Source: Bradyrhizobium betae
Lineage (GTDB): Bacteria > Pseudomonadota > Alphaproteobacteria > Rhizobiales > Xanthobacteraceae
Length of the DNA stretch: 64,000 nucleotides
Direction of reading: 5' to 3'
Assembly (NCBI RefSeq): GCF_008932115.1
Contig: NZ_CP044543.1
Span: forward strand, 1,736,001 to 1,800,000
This document shows, piece after piece, positions 25,925 to 34,899 of this stretch. The stretch's first letter is position 1. Every line of letters begins with the position of its first letter. The notes beneath the pieces were generated by a model. It ran no database searches. It saw only the letters and a program-made list of their open reading frames with translations, and was not told where the DNA came from. The translations under genes were made by a program, and so were the position numbers.

Positions 25925-26722
25925 CTAAATTTCCACCCGATACAGCCGCCACCGCTCCGGCACGCCCTTGAGCTGATGCATGCCGTGATCCCTCAGGCTG
26001 ATCGCGGGCTGCGCCTTCAACAGATCCTTCACCGCGCTCGACACCAGCACTTCGCCGGCGCGCGCCTTGGCGGCGACGCGGGTGCCGATGTGGAAGGCGA
26101 GGCCGACCATCTCGCCGCCGCTCATCGTGTACGCGCCGGCATGCAGGCCCACCCTGATCTCGAGGCCGAGCGTGCGCATGGCCTTCTGGATCGCGGTGGC
26201 GCAGGCGATGCCGGCGGCGGGCGCCTTGAACGTCGCCAGCACGCCGTCGCCGGTGGTCACGACCTCCTTGCCGCGCGCGGTCTTCAGCTCCTTGCGGACG
26301 GCGGCGTAATAGTGGCCGATGATCTTGGTCCAGCGCGCATCGCCGAGCTTGGCGGCCTTTGCGGTGGAGCCGACGATGTCGACGATCAGGATGGTGGCGA
26401 GCGCCTGTTTGGGCTCGGGGCTACGCCCGGCCGACGGGCGCCGGTTCGCGATGGGTCCGGTCAGCGGCTCATAGCGATGGCTCCGCCGCCGCGCGATCGC
26501 GGCCTTGGTATAATCCTGGGCGCGCTGCGCGGTGCCGCAACGAATGGTCTTCTCCTGCGGCAGGCGCGACCAGTTGACCTTGCGGCCGTCGCCGGCGCCA
26601 TGGACCTCGACGGCGCCCCATTTCAGGTGAACCACCGAGCCGACGCGCCGGACGCACCACGCCTTCGACGTGTACCCGGACACGTTCGACCAATGGATTC
26701 CGATGCGGAGAAATTTCGGCAT
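25925..26722 (-). CDS. Class III adenylate/guanylate cyclase
   Basis: About 265 aa. The C-terminal part has the cyclase core: ILIVDIVGSTAKAAKLGDARW (metal-binding Asp), VVTTGDGVLATFKAPAAGI, and VGLHAGAYTMSGGEMVGLAFHIGTRVAAKA. The N-terminal 90 residues (VRRVGSVVHLKWGAVEVHGAG, TIRCGTAQRAQDY) form a small basic domain that I have seen only next to such cyclases. Start chosen at MPKFLRIGIHW. It would make cAMP or cGMP in the cytoplasm. It converges on the zinc-ribbon gene, with 20 bp between stops. Confidence 0.85.
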   Translation of the reverse strand: MPKFLRIGIHWSNVSGYTSKAWCVRRVGSVVHLKWGAVEVHGAGDGRKVNWSRLPQEKTIRCGTAQRAQDYTKAAIARRRSHRYEPLTGPIANRRPSAGRSPEPKQALATILIVDIVGSTAKAAKLGDARWTKIIGHYYAAVRKELKTARGKEVVTTGDGVLATFKAPAAGIACATAIQKAMRTLGLEIRVGLHAGAYTMSGGEMVGLAFHIGTRVAAKARAGEVLVSSAVKDLLKAQPAISLRDHGMHQLKGVPERWRLYRVEI

Positions 26723-26817
26723 GAACGCGCGGCCAGTCGACACAACCTTGGGGCACCCCGGCATCGAGCGTAGTGATCCACTCCGGCATTGGCAATACGA
26801 TCCGCCGTCGAGGCCGA

Positions 26818-27090
26818 TCACAGAACCGTCGCGAGCTCATAGATCAGGACGCCCGCCCCGAGACAGCGACGCCATGGGTTGACGCCGCGAAAGATTTCGT
26901 CGAGCGCCCAGACTAGGAGGCCGCCTCTGAACACGATGTCCAGAGCAGTGGCAACCGTGTCAGGCGAAGGCCAGACCCAGCGCAAGACACCCGCCACGAT
27001 GACGACCCAAAGCACGAGATTGGGCGCCTGGGCGATGGTGATCTCGCCGGTTGTCCGGTTTCGAAAGAACCATTGCAGGACTTGGGGCAT
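26818..27090 (-). CDS. Small membrane protein, hypothetical
   Basis: 90 aa with two hydrophobic segments (LVLWVVIVAGVLRWVW and ATALDIVFRGGLLVWALDEIF) and a conserved-looking GVNPWRRCLGAGVLIYE end. This recalls small YiaA/DUF-type inner-membrane proteins of alphaproteobacteria. No functional assignment is possible. It lies alone between a cyclase and a small secreted protein. Confidence 0.6.
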   Translation of the reverse strand: MPQVLQWFFRNRTTGEITIAQAPNLVLWVVIVAGVLRWVWPSPDTVATALDIVFRGGLLVWALDEIFRGVNPWRRCLGAGVLIYELATVL

Positions 27091-27196
27091 GATCGCAGTG
27101 GCCTCTCCGATGCTTCATATACCGCATTGATGTCAGCGCCGGGCGAATTGATCGCGGCCATGGTCGCGGCATCAGCGAGCCGCGCGGCCATCAAGC

Positions 27197-27222
27197 AAAA
27201 AGGCCCCGCAATCTGCGGAGCC
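27197..27222 (-). terminator. Rho-independent terminator of the 27249 gene
   Basis: Read on the minus strand, GGCTCCGCA-GAT-TGCGGGGCC is a 9-bp stem with one G-T pair and a 3-base loop, followed by TTTTT. It lies 26 bp after the stop of the small secreted protein gene. Confidence 0.8.
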
Positions 27223-27248
27223 CTTGATCTCGCGTTGTGTCGTCCGGG

Positions 27249-27518
27249 TTACTTCATGGTGCCGGCCTTGGTGCCGCCCTGGTCGCTGCCCGGGCCGGAA
27301 CCACCCTGGCCGGATGCGTCGGGCTGCATGCCGCCCTTGGCCATGCCCTTCGTTCCGGTGTTCATGCCGGTCGTGCCCTTGTGCATCGAACCCTTCTCGG
27401 TGTTGTGCATGCCGGGCTTCTGCATGTTGTCGGACTGCGGCGCGGGACCGGTGTTCTGGGCGAAAGCAGAGCCGCACATCAGTGCGAGGGCGGCGGACGC
27501 GATGATGATCTTCTTCAT
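27249..27518 (-). CDS. Small secreted Gly/Met/Thr-rich protein
   Basis: 89 aa: signal peptide MKKIIIASAALALMCGSAFA, then a low-complexity chain rich in Gly, Met, Thr, Asn and Gln (GMHNTEKGSMHKGTTGMNTG). The start was chosen for the signal peptide and the CCAGGAG ribosome site. No Cys in the mature part. The Met/His-containing repeats could bind metal, but this is speculation. A clear terminator follows. Confidence 0.75.
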   Translation of the reverse strand: MKKIIIASAALALMCGSAFAQNTGPAPQSDNMQKPGMHNTEKGSMHKGTTGMNTGTKGMAKGGMQPDASGQGGSGPGSDQGGTKAGTMK

Positions 27519-27942
27519 GGGAAACTCCTGGTTCATGTGCGGGGGCAACGTCGCGTCGAGTCGCCTCGTTCCCAACGCGGCCATCTCGTCTTCGAAACAT
27601 TCTCGTCGACCGCTTGAAACTTTGGGCGCCGCATGCCGTAGCCGGGCGCGTTCCATTCACATGACAGGAATTTAAGGTGGCGATCTGGAAATCCCGGCGC
27701 GCGCCGCACGTATCTTGGATGTCGGCGAGCGGACCTCCTCACGCGCGAAGCTGACCGGCGGTCCCACCGGACCAGATTGGTCGCGCCCACGTTGGGGCCG
27801 CCGCCGTTCATTTCAGATAGGAACCGGCGCAACGGCCGGAGATTGGTGAACGCCGGGTCCCACAAAACACCGGCACTCCGGCGGCTCCGGCTCTTAGCCC
27901 ACCCCTGCGGAGTCCGGGGCCGCCTCAAGGAATCAGCATTCG

Positions 27943-28041
27943 ATGGATGAGAGCCTGAGGGTCGTCTTCGCGATCGGTGCCACTGCCGCGGTCGCCGCAG
28001 GAGCGTTCTTCGCCATCCGCTTCTTCGCCGCGTTCACTTGA
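27943..28041 (+). CDS. Possible 32-aa single-helix membrane peptide
   Basis: MDESLRVVFAIGATAAVAAGAF...: one hydrophobic helix spanning almost the whole peptide, with AAGGA about 12 bases before the ATG. Tiny membrane peptides of this sort are common in rhizobia but poorly characterised. Otherwise the 27519-28147 gap shows no convincing gene. Confidence 0.35.
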   Translation: MDESLRVVFAIGATAAVAAGAFFAIRFFAAFT

Positions 28042-28095
28042 GGCGTGAAACCTTGCGGACATTTCCGCATCGACAAAAGTCCCGGCAACGAACCA

Positions 28096-28120
28096 AGCCC
28101 GGTCTCGCAGAGACCGGGCT
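28096..28120 (-). terminator. Strong hairpin after the OMP fragment
   Basis: agcccggtctc-gca-gagaccgggct: perfect 11-bp stem with a 3-base loop, 28 bp beyond the stop of the outer-membrane protein fragment. The T tract on the minus strand is weak. Confidence 0.55.
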
Positions 28121-28147
28121 CATTCGATGAACTCGGATTCGCGAGCG

Positions 28148-28615
28148 TCAGTCGAACTTGTACATGATCGCCGCGCGTACCGTGTGCGTATCGAGCGTGA
28201 ACACTTCGGTGTTGAAGGTGGCCGGGCTCGAGCGGCCGGTCGTGGTTCCGAAATTGTCGTAGAGATATTCGCCGCGGACGATCCAGTTCGGCGTGACCTT
28301 GAAATCGATACCGCCGCCGATCGTGAAGCCGACGCGCGTCGCGCTGTTGCTGTAGCTGGGATAGACGACGCCGTTGGTAACCTGGGGCACGATGAAATTG
28401 AGGCTGTCGTGCGCGCCGGCAATCGCCGCACCACCGGCAATGAACGGGAGCCAGTTGCCGAACGAATAACCGAGGCGCGCCCGCGCGTGCGCCGTCCAGT
28501 CGATCTTGTTGCTGACCGACGAAAGATTAGTGTTGAGACCGTTGAAGGGCGTCCCGATCGTCCTCGAGCCGTTCACGTCCGCCCAGTTAGAGGCTTTGTC
28601 AGACCAAGCACCCGG
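28148..28615 (-). pseudogene. 5'-truncated outer-membrane beta-barrel protein
   Basis: The C-terminal half of an Omp25/Opa-like eight-strand barrel is readable: DWTAHARARLGYSFGNWLPF, VGFTIGGGIDFKVTPNWIV, and the strand end AAIMYKFD. The frame stays open and protein-like upstream (AWSDKASNWADVNGS) until a TGA at 28616. There is no signal peptide or first half, and the cyclase gene follows at once. It therefore looks like a fragment left by a deletion. A GTG at 28576 is the only possible internal start. Confidence 0.65.
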
Positions 28616-28637
28616 TCATACCGCGAGCGACCAGCCC

Positions 28638-29828
28638 TCAGCCGTGATACGCGAACAGCTCGATCGGGTCGCTGAAGCCGCGTACCTCGTGTTTGCCGAC
28701 ATGCTCCAGCTCGAACTCGCGCTCCACCAGCTCGGCGAATGCGCGCGACAGCAGCACGGTTCGTCCCAACTGTTTGGTGAGGGATTCCAGGCGGGAGGCC
28801 AAGTTGACGGCGGGGCCGATCACGGTGAAGTCCAGCCGCGTGGATGATCCGATATTGCCGTACATGACGTCGCCGACATGGACGCCGATGCCGTAGTTGA
28901 GCGGCGCGCGGCCGGTCGCACTGTTGCGTTCGTTCAGGGCGACCATGGCCTGACGCGCCTCGGTCACGGCGCGCAGCAGATTGGCGCAGGCGGCGGGCTC
29001 ATGAAGCGGGAAGATCGCGAGCAGGCCGTCGCCGATGAATTTCAGGATCTCGCCGCCGTGCTTCGCGATCGGCTCCGACATCGCGTCGAAATAGTCGTTG
29101 AGGAGATCGATGACGTCGTCGCGCGGCCAGTTGTCGGAGATCTTGGTGAAATCGCGCAAGTCGCAGATCATGATCGCAGCGCGCACCGTGGTGCCGGTGC
29201 CGCGCCGCGTGGCGCCGGCCAGGATCAGCTCGCTGGCATGGGAGCCGACATAGGTCTCCAGCAGCGTCCGCGCCAGGCGGTTCTTGATGCGGATCTCGCT
29301 GACCAGCGCCAGCACCGGCAGCAGCTTCTTCAGCGCGGCGATATGCGCGTCGTCGAAACCGCCGGGGCGGCTGGTCGCAAACGTGACGAGGTGCTGCTTG
29401 CCGAGGGTGTGGAAGAGCGGCCAAGCCACATAATCCGTCAGGCCCTTCGCGCGCATCTCGTCATAAAGCGCGTGCCTGCGGCCGAGCGACGGGTCGCGTT
29501 CGAGGTTCTCGCGCACCTCGGTCGCGCCGTCCTGGATTTCGTTGGCGGCACTGCCGATATACTCGGAGCGCTCCCTCACGTCGAAATCGACCCGCGAGAT
29601 CTCCGCCTCGCGCATGCCGTCGGACCACATGAAGCGGGCGCCCAGCCATTGCGGGTGCTGGATCCGGACGTGAAGCGTCGACCGATGCAGCGGAATGCCG
29701 GCCTGCTGCAGCCGGATGCACATCTGGGCAAAGATGTTGTCGATGAAGCGCTCGTCGCGCGTGCCGTTGGTCAGCCAATCGACGACGCCGTCGGACAGCG
29801 TGGGGGCATTTTTGTCTGGCGCATTCAT
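28638..29828 (-). CDS. Class III adenylate/guanylate cyclase with N-terminal sensor region
   Basis: 396 aa. Residues about 1-195 form a GAF-like sensor region (FIDNIFAQMCIRLQQAGIPL, DYVAWPLFHTLG). The C-terminal cyclase core has MICDLRDFTKISD with metal Asp, GGEILKFIGDGLLAIFPL with the second Asp, and YGIGVHVGDVMYGNIGSSTRLDFTVIGPAVNLASRLE. Start MNAPDKNAP chosen at 29828. Soluble; it would make cAMP in response to an unknown signal. It begins 76 bp after the end of hutD on the same strand. Confidence 0.88.
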   Translation of the reverse strand: MNAPDKNAPTLSDGVVDWLTNGTRDERFIDNIFAQMCIRLQQAGIPLHRSTLHVRIQHPQWLGARFMWSDGMREAEISRVDFDVRERSEYIGSAANEIQDGATEVRENLERDPSLGRRHALYDEMRAKGLTDYVAWPLFHTLGKQHLVTFATSRPGGFDDAHIAALKKLLPVLALVSEIRIKNRLARTLLETYVGSHASELILAGATRRGTGTTVRAAIMICDLRDFTKISDNWPRDDVIDLLNDYFDAMSEPIAKHGGEILKFIGDGLLAIFPLHEPAACANLLRAVTEARQAMVALNERNSATGRAPLNYGIGVHVGDVMYGNIGSSTRLDFTVIGPAVNLASRLESLTKQLGRTVLLSRAFAELVEREFELEHVGKHEVRGFSDPIELFAYHG

Positions 29829-29904
29829 GACCGCAGATATCGTGCGCCGGCCGCGCGGCGTCAACCTGGCCAATTGCCCGGATTGTACGCAGCGACTGGT
29901 CGTC

Positions 29905-30489
29905 CTAGCCAACCAGACGGATCGATCCTAGCACGATCAGGCCTGAAACGAGCGTGAGCTTTGACGCCTCGGTCAGTTCGACCTTCAGCGTGTTTTCGTG
30001 CGAAATCGCAAAATCCTGAAGCCCGAGGCGGATGCGGCAATCGCCGCGCGCCGCGTAAACCAGATGCGTGCCGGCGGGAAGTGACCGCTCGCCGGGCTGC
30101 TGGATCGCGTCCAGCTCGACCTCCGCCGCACCGCGCCGGGCCATCAGGTTCACCACCTCGACCGGGCCAGCCTCGAGCGCGGTGACGATCTCCATCTCGC
30201 CGGTGAAGCGCACCGTCGTAAAGGGTTCACGCTCGTCGAAGTCCTGCGTGGGCGATTTCAGCACCAGCCCGCGCCCGCCGACGACCATCTGCAGGCGATC
30301 GATTCCCGGCATATGGGAGAACGGACCGGGCGCCACGATCGGCGTGGAGGCAAAACGCCAGAGCAGGCTGTCCCAATCCCTCGCCGGGCTCCCTTCACGA
30401 TGGGCATCCGCGATATCGGTGAAAATGCCGCCGCCGTTCTTCCAGGGCGAGCGGGTGTAGTGTTCGGATGTGAGCAGCGTGGTTTTCAT
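29905..30489 (-). CDS. HutD/Ves family protein
   Basis: 194-aa cupin-like protein. YTRSPWKNGGGIFTDIA, WDSLLWRFASTPI and FSHMPGIDRLQMVVGGRGLVL are hallmarks of the HutD family, found with histidine-utilisation genes in some bacteria. No hut genes are nearby here, so it stands alone; a small-ligand or formylglutamate-related role is only suggested by the family. The start at MKTTLLTSE gives the normal family N-terminus. Confidence 0.85.
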   Translation of the reverse strand: MKTTLLTSEHYTRSPWKNGGGIFTDIADAHREGSPARDWDSLLWRFASTPIVAPGPFSHMPGIDRLQMVVGGRGLVLKSPTQDFDEREPFTTVRFTGEMEIVTALEAGPVEVVNLMARRGAAEVELDAIQQPGERSLPAGTHLVYAARGDCRIRLGLQDFAISHENTLKVELTEASKLTLVSGLIVLGSIRLVG

Positions 30490-30540
30490 GGAATCAGGGA
30501 TAGCATCCACACCCGTCAAAACGAAGCGTTCGTAGCCGGA

Positions 30541-31386
30541 TTACATCCCGCTCAGGCCGCTATCGACCGCGAGTGTCTGCGCGGTGACGTAGACGCTTTC
30601 GTCCGAGAGGAAGAACAGCACCGCATAGGCGATCTCCCACGCGGTGGCCTGGCGGCCGAACGGGACGTGGCCCTTGCCGCGATTGGGGCGGCCGGCGCCG
30701 GCTTCGCGGCCGTTGGGGGTGTCGACCAGACCCGGATAGACCAAGTTGGCGCGAATGCCGCGGCGTGATCCGAGATGGGCGATGTTGCGCATCAGGCCGC
30801 CGAGCGCGGCCTTGGAGGAATCATACACGGCCATCTGGGAGCCGGCTTTCAGCGCGGCGATCGAGGATATGAAGACGATGGCGCCGCCATCGTCGAATCT
30901 CGGCATCGCGGCGCGGCAGCACAGCATGGGCCCGCGGACGTTGACGTCGTAGATCCGGTTCCACTCCTCGGGGCTGACCGCATCGAGGCCGACTTTGCCG
31001 AAGGTGCCGATGTTCAGCACCATGCCGTCGAGGCCGCCCATGGCGCGATGGGATTCCTCGATCATGCGGACGACGTCGGCCTCCGATGTCACGTCGGCCG
31101 CAATCGCAAACCCCTCGCCGCCTTCGTCGGTGATGTGCTTGACGGTCTGCTGGGCCGAGGTGCGGTTGAGATCGGCGACCGCAACCTTCGCGCCCTCGCG
31201 TGCGCAAAGGATGCTCATGGCGCGGCCGTTGCCGATCGGATCGGTGGCGGCGTCGAACACGCGCTGGCCGCCGCCGACGATCAGGATGCGGCGCCCCTTC
31301 AGGCGCCCGCGGCCCGGCGCTTCGCCCAGCGACTCCGCGCTCGGCGGACGGACGTAACGCTCCGGCTTGCTCTCGGTATCCGTCAT
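30541..31386 (-). CDS. SDR-family oxidoreductase
   Basis: 281 aa. Rossmann fold with an unusual glycine-rich loop (ILIVGGGQRVFDAATDPIGNGRAM, longer than TGxxxGxG), VNVRGPMLCC, the catalytic Ser in FISSIAALK, and YDSSK (Tyr-x3-Lys). The C-terminus AQTLAVDSGLSG is typical of SDRs. The start is one base past the stop of the CMD gene, so it is the third gene of a tetR-CMD-SDR operon. Substrate unknown; probably a secondary alcohol or ketone in a degradation route. Confidence 0.88.
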   Translation of the reverse strand: MTDTESKPERYVRPPSAESLGEAPGRGRLKGRRILIVGGGQRVFDAATDPIGNGRAMSILCAREGAKVAVADLNRTSAQQTVKHITDEGGEGFAIAADVTSEADVVRMIEESHRAMGGLDGMVLNIGTFGKVGLDAVSPEEWNRIYDVNVRGPMLCCRAAMPRFDDGGAIVFISSIAALKAGSQMAVYDSSKAALGGLMRNIAHLGSRRGIRANLVYPGLVDTPNGREAGAGRPNRGKGHVPFGRQATAWEIAYAVLFFLSDESVYVTAQTLAVDSGLSGM

Positions 31387-31387
31387 C

Positions 31388-31948
31388 TCAGCCGCCCTGC
31401 TTCTTGCCGCCGTCATAAACCTTCATGCCGGCGGCGGGATCGAGATCGGTCTCGGTCGCTTCGGTGAGCCGCGCCATCATCATGTAAAAACCGACGGTGA
31501 CGATGGATTCGACGATCTCCTGGTCGCTGAAATGTTTTCGCGCAGCAGTAAAGATCGCCTCTGGCACCCGGACGTTCTGCACGACTTCGCGGCCGAACTT
31601 GAGCAGCGCGCGCTCGGCCTCGCTCAGTGCGGCGGCATCGTAGTCAGCGCGCTCCACCGCATCGATCTGTCCCTGCGTGCAGCCGACGCCGAGCGCGATC
31701 GGCACGTGCTGACGCCATTCATAGGCGCCGCCTTCGAGCTGCGCAGCCTGGAGGATCAGGAGCTCGCGGTTGACGGCCGAGAGCTTCTGCTTGTGCAGGA
31801 TGGAATTGCCGAGCCGCATCGCCGGGATCATGTTGGCCTCGGCGTGGGCCATCATGCGAAAGATGTTGAGCTTGACCGGCATGCGGTCGAACGAGGCGCG
31901 GATGTCGCCGCTCGTCGTCTCCGGATCAATCAGGGGCAGCCTTGCCAC
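31388..31948 (-). CDS. Carboxymuconolactone decarboxylase-family (AhpD-like) protein
   Basis: 186 aa, all-helical CMD fold. RELLILQAAQLEGGAYEWRQHVPIA contains the E..H pair of the family, but the CxxC redox motif of AhpD is missing, so it is not a peroxidase reductase. Its start overlaps the end of tetR by 23 bp and the SDR follows directly, so the three are one operon. Related proteins often sit beside dehydrogenases of aromatic or lactone breakdown. Confidence 0.85.
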   Translation of the reverse strand: MARLPLIDPETTSGDIRASFDRMPVKLNIFRMMAHAEANMIPAMRLGNSILHKQKLSAVNRELLILQAAQLEGGAYEWRQHVPIALGVGCTQGQIDAVERADYDAAALSEAERALLKFGREVVQNVRVPEAIFTAARKHFSDQEIVESIVTVGFYMMMARLTEATETDLDPAAGMKVYDGGKKQGG

Positions 31949-32624
31949 GCGTTTCTCCCTTGGGTTTTCGTTTCTTGTTGGCGTCGTCGTTGCCCGCCGC
32001 GATCAGCGACAGGAAGAAGGCGAGGTAGCGGTCGATCGCCTCGATCACCTTCGCCCGCGGCGAGGGCGCGGCGCCCATCACGTAATGTTCGAGGCGGATA
32101 TAGATCAGGCCGGCGGCGAACAGCCGCGCGGTCTCGCGCGGGTCGGGCGTCGAGACGAGGCCGGCGAGCGCAAAGCCGCGGAAATAGTCCGTCATCATGC
32201 TCTGCTCGCGCGCATAGAAATGATCGGCGAACTTGGCGCGGATGCCGGGCACGCGGTTACGCTCGGCCGTGATCACCTTCTGGAACTGGTGCTCGCGCGG
32301 ATCGGACCATTGCTCGACGAGGTCCAATGCAAACTGCCGGCAGAACGCGGCGGGCTGGCGCGCGAGCTGCTTGTAGCGCACTTCTTCCAGCCGGCTCGCC
32401 GAGCTGGCGGGACCGTGCTCGGCAACGATCGCTTCGAGGATCGCGGCCTTGCCGGAGAAATGATTGTAAAGGCTGCTCTCGCGGATGCCGACGCGGCGCG
32501 CCAGCTCGCGCATCGAGGCACCGCCATAGCCGCTCTGCGCGAACAGATCGAGCGCTTCGCTCAGGATGCGCTCGCGCGTGGTGGGCGCAGCCGCTTCCGC
32601 CGTGCTGGAGGTGTGGACAGCCAT
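31926..32624 (-). CDS. TetR-family transcriptional regulator
   Basis: 232 aa. N-terminal HTH: TRERILSEALDLFAQSGYGG then MRELARRVGIRESSLYNHFSGK. The remainder is the helical ligand domain, ending in a Lys-rich tail. Start MAVHTSSTAEAA lies 8 bp from a strong palindromic operator, so autorepression is likely. It probably also controls the CMD and SDR genes behind it and perhaps the divergent binding-protein gene at 32782. Confidence 0.9.
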   Translation of the reverse strand: MAVHTSSTAEAAAPTTRERILSEALDLFAQSGYGGASMRELARRVGIRESSLYNHFSGKAAILEAIVAEHGPASSASRLEEVRYKQLARQPAAFCRQFALDLVEQWSDPREHQFQKVITAERNRVPGIRAKFADHFYAREQSMMTDYFRGFALAGLVSTPDPRETARLFAAGLIYIRLEHYVMGAAPSPRAKVIEAIDRYLAFFLSLIAAGNDDANKKRKPKGETRGKAAPD

Positions 32625-32631
32625 GACGGCT

Positions 32632-32659
32632 TGACTAACGAACGATCGTTCGCTAGTCA
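32632..32659. promoter_or_regulatory. TetR operator 1, 28-bp near-perfect palindrome
   Basis: tgactaacgaacgatcgttcgctagtca: symmetric at all but one pair. The core cgaacgatcgttcg is identical to that of the second site, with centres 27 bp apart. It lies directly before the tetR start. Confidence 0.75.
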
Positions 32660-32664
32660 ACCGT

Positions 32665-32680
32665 ACGAACGATCGTTCGT
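32665..32680. promoter_or_regulatory. TetR operator 2, 16-bp palindrome
   Basis: acgaacgatcgttcgt, a perfect dyad repeating the core of the site at 32632. It faces the divergent gene starting at 32782, so the pair could repress both directions. Confidence 0.72.
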
Positions 32681-32781
32681 TTGCCAGTGTGGCGGCAACG
32701 GTTGCGGCCCGCAAGGGCGAGGTTCTCGCGTTTCAACTCCGCTCGTTCGAGAGGCGGAGAGCAATTTTGGGAGACGACGTC

Positions 32782-33990
32782 ATGGCGCGCCTTGCCCGCC
32801 TTCGCGTAGCTGCGGCCTGCATCCTGTTGCCGCTGCTCGCAGCGACCACCGCTCAAGCCCAAAGCAAGTACGATCCCGGCGCCGACGACAGGACCATCAA
32901 GATCGGCACCACCGCGCCGCTGAGCGGGCCGGTCTCGGCCTTCGCGCAGATCGCGAAATCCGCGGAAGCCTATTTCCGCAAGGTGAACGACGACGGCGGC
33001 GTCAACGGCCGGCGCATCCAGATGATCATTGCCGACGACGCCTACAGCCCGCCGAAGACGGTGGAGCAGACGCGGCGGCTGGTCGAGAGCGAGGAAGTGC
33101 TGCTGATATTCGGCGGCGTCGGCACCCCGACCAACAGCGCCGTGCACAAATATCTCAACGACCGCAAGGTGCCGCAGCTATTCCTCGGCTCGGGGGCGGC
33201 GAAGTGGGACGACCCGAAGAATTTTCCGTGGACCGTCGGCTGGCAGCCGACCTATCGCGACGAGGCGATCGCCTACGCCAAGTACATCAAGGCGAGCCAC
33301 GCCAAGGCGAAGATCGGCGTGCTCTACCAGAACGACGATCTCGGCAAGGACTATCTGAAGGCGCTGGAGGAAGGACTCGGCAGCGGCGAGGCGATCGTGG
33401 CGCGCGCGGCCTACGAGACCTCGGCGCCGACCGTCGACACCCAGATCCTGCAACTGAAGACCGCAGGCGCCGATGTAGTGCTGGTGGCGGCGACGCCGAA
33501 ATTCGCGGCGCAGGCGATACGCAAGATCGGCGAGATCGGCTGGAAGCCCGTCACCATCATCTCCAACGTCTCGGCCTCGATCAGCGGTGTGCTGGAGCCG
33601 GCCGGCAAGGACAATTCCACCGGCGTCATCTCCAGCCAGTACCTGAAGGACGCGACCGACCCGGCCTCGAAGGATGATGCCGGATACAAGGAATGGCTGG
33701 CGTTCATGGACAAGTACATGCCGGACGCCAACAAGAACGACTGGCTGAACGTCTATGGCTACACCATCGCCCAGACGCTGGTCACGGTGCTGAAAGCCTC
33801 CGGCAACGACCTCACCCGCGCCAATGTGATCAGGCAGGCCACGACGCTCAAGGACGTCAAGCTGCCGATGCTGATCAACGGCACCGCGGTGAACAACTCG
33901 CCCGAGCACTATACGCCGATGACGAGCCTCCAGCTGATCCGTTTCGACGGCACGCGCTGGGTGCCGTTCGGCGATCTCCTGAAGAACTGA
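32782..33990 (+). CDS. ABC transporter substrate-binding protein, branched-chain amino acid type
   Basis: 402 aa. Signal peptide MARLARLRVAAACILLPLLAAT...AQA, preceded by GGGAG. Core DRTIKIGTTAPLSGPVSAFAQI, VNGRRIQMIIADDAYSPPKTVEQTRRL, and VLYQNDDLGKDYLKALEEGL. It is clearly a paralogue of the protein at 42162. It starts a four-gene set with the MBL hydrolase and Bug protein, 5 bp before the next gene. Ligand unknown; the degradation-type neighbours suggest an organic acid. Confidence 0.9.
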   Translation: MARLARLRVAAACILLPLLAATTAQAQSKYDPGADDRTIKIGTTAPLSGPVSAFAQIAKSAEAYFRKVNDDGGVNGRRIQMIIADDAYSPPKTVEQTRRLVESEEVLLIFGGVGTPTNSAVHKYLNDRKVPQLFLGSGAAKWDDPKNFPWTVGWQPTYRDEAIAYAKYIKASHAKAKIGVLYQNDDLGKDYLKALEEGLGSGEAIVARAAYETSAPTVDTQILQLKTAGADVVLVAATPKFAAQAIRKIGEIGWKPVTIISNVSASISGVLEPAGKDNSTGVISSQYLKDATDPASKDDAGYKEWLAFMDKYMPDANKNDWLNVYGYTIAQTLVTVLKASGNDLTRANVIRQATTLKDVKLPMLINGTAVNNSPEHYTPMTSLQLIRFDGTRWVPFGDLLKN

Positions 33991-33994
33991 GCCG

Positions 33995-34888
33995 ATGCGG
34001 CAGGTCAAGATCGGCAGCATGCGGGTCGATCTCGTCAGCGAGATCCCCTCGCTTGCGTTCGACAAGAGCTGGCTGTTCGCCAACGTCACAGACAAAGTGA
34101 TCGCGGAGAACCGGAGCTGGCTGGATCACCGCTATATCGAGCCGGAGACCGGCCGCTTCATTCTCAGCCACCACTCCTATCTCGTGCGCACGCCGCGCTG
34201 GACCGCCATCGTCGACACCTGCTGCGGCAACCATAAGCAGCGGCCGCGCGTGCCGGCGTGGAATGACCTCAACCAGCCTTATCTCGAGAACATGCAGGCC
34301 CTCGGCGTTGCGCCCGAACAGGTCGACTTCGTGATGTGCACGCATCTGCACGTCGACCACGTCGGCTGGAACACGCGGCTCCTCGACGGACGCTGGGTGC
34401 CGACCTTCCCGAACGCGCGCTATCTGATGGGGCGCGAGGAGTACCGGCATTTCGAAGCCGCGCACAATGCCGGACCGAAGAGCCCGGTGAACCATGGCTC
34501 GTTCGAGGACTCGGTGCTGCCGGTGGTCGCGGCTGGCCTCGCCGAGCTGGTCGAAACCGACCATCGCCTGTTCGACGATCGCGACGCGGCCCTGCGCTTC
34601 GCGCCGGCGCCGGGCCACACCGCCGGCAACATGCAGATCCATCTCAACGGCGGCCATGACCACGCGGTGATGTCCGGCGACGTCATCCACCACCCGATTC
34701 AGTGCGCCGCACCCTGGCTCTCCAATGCCGCCGACGTCGATCCGGCCGCGGCGGTCGCGACCCGGATGGCGCTGCTGGAAGAGATTGCCGACACGCCGAG
34801 CTATCTGCTCACCGGCCACTTTCCGGCGCCGACCGCAGGCCGCGTAGTCAGGCACGGCGAGGCCTACCGATTTCGTTTCGAGGACTAG
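33995..34888 (+). CDS. MBL-fold metallo-hydrolase
   Basis: 297 aa. Metal-binding HLHVDHVG near residue 112 (HxHxDH), APGHTAGNMQIHL, SGDVIHHP, and LLTGHFPAP near the end provide the four to five ligands of a two-metal beta-lactamase fold. No signal peptide. The type resembles lactonase-like hydrolases of the quorum-quenching and toxin-degrading group, but the substrate cannot be stated. It follows the binding protein by 4 bp, so the two are one transcript. Confidence 0.88.
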   Translation: MRQVKIGSMRVDLVSEIPSLAFDKSWLFANVTDKVIAENRSWLDHRYIEPETGRFILSHHSYLVRTPRWTAIVDTCCGNHKQRPRVPAWNDLNQPYLENMQALGVAPEQVDFVMCTHLHVDHVGWNTRLLDGRWVPTFPNARYLMGREEYRHFEAAHNAGPKSPVNHGSFEDSVLPVVAAGLAELVETDHRLFDDRDAALRFAPAPGHTAGNMQIHLNGGHDHAVMSGDVIHHPIQCAAPWLSNAADVDPAAAVATRMALLEEIADTPSYLLTGHFPAPTAGRVVRHGEAYRFRFED

Positions 34889-34899
34889 GGAATGCCATC

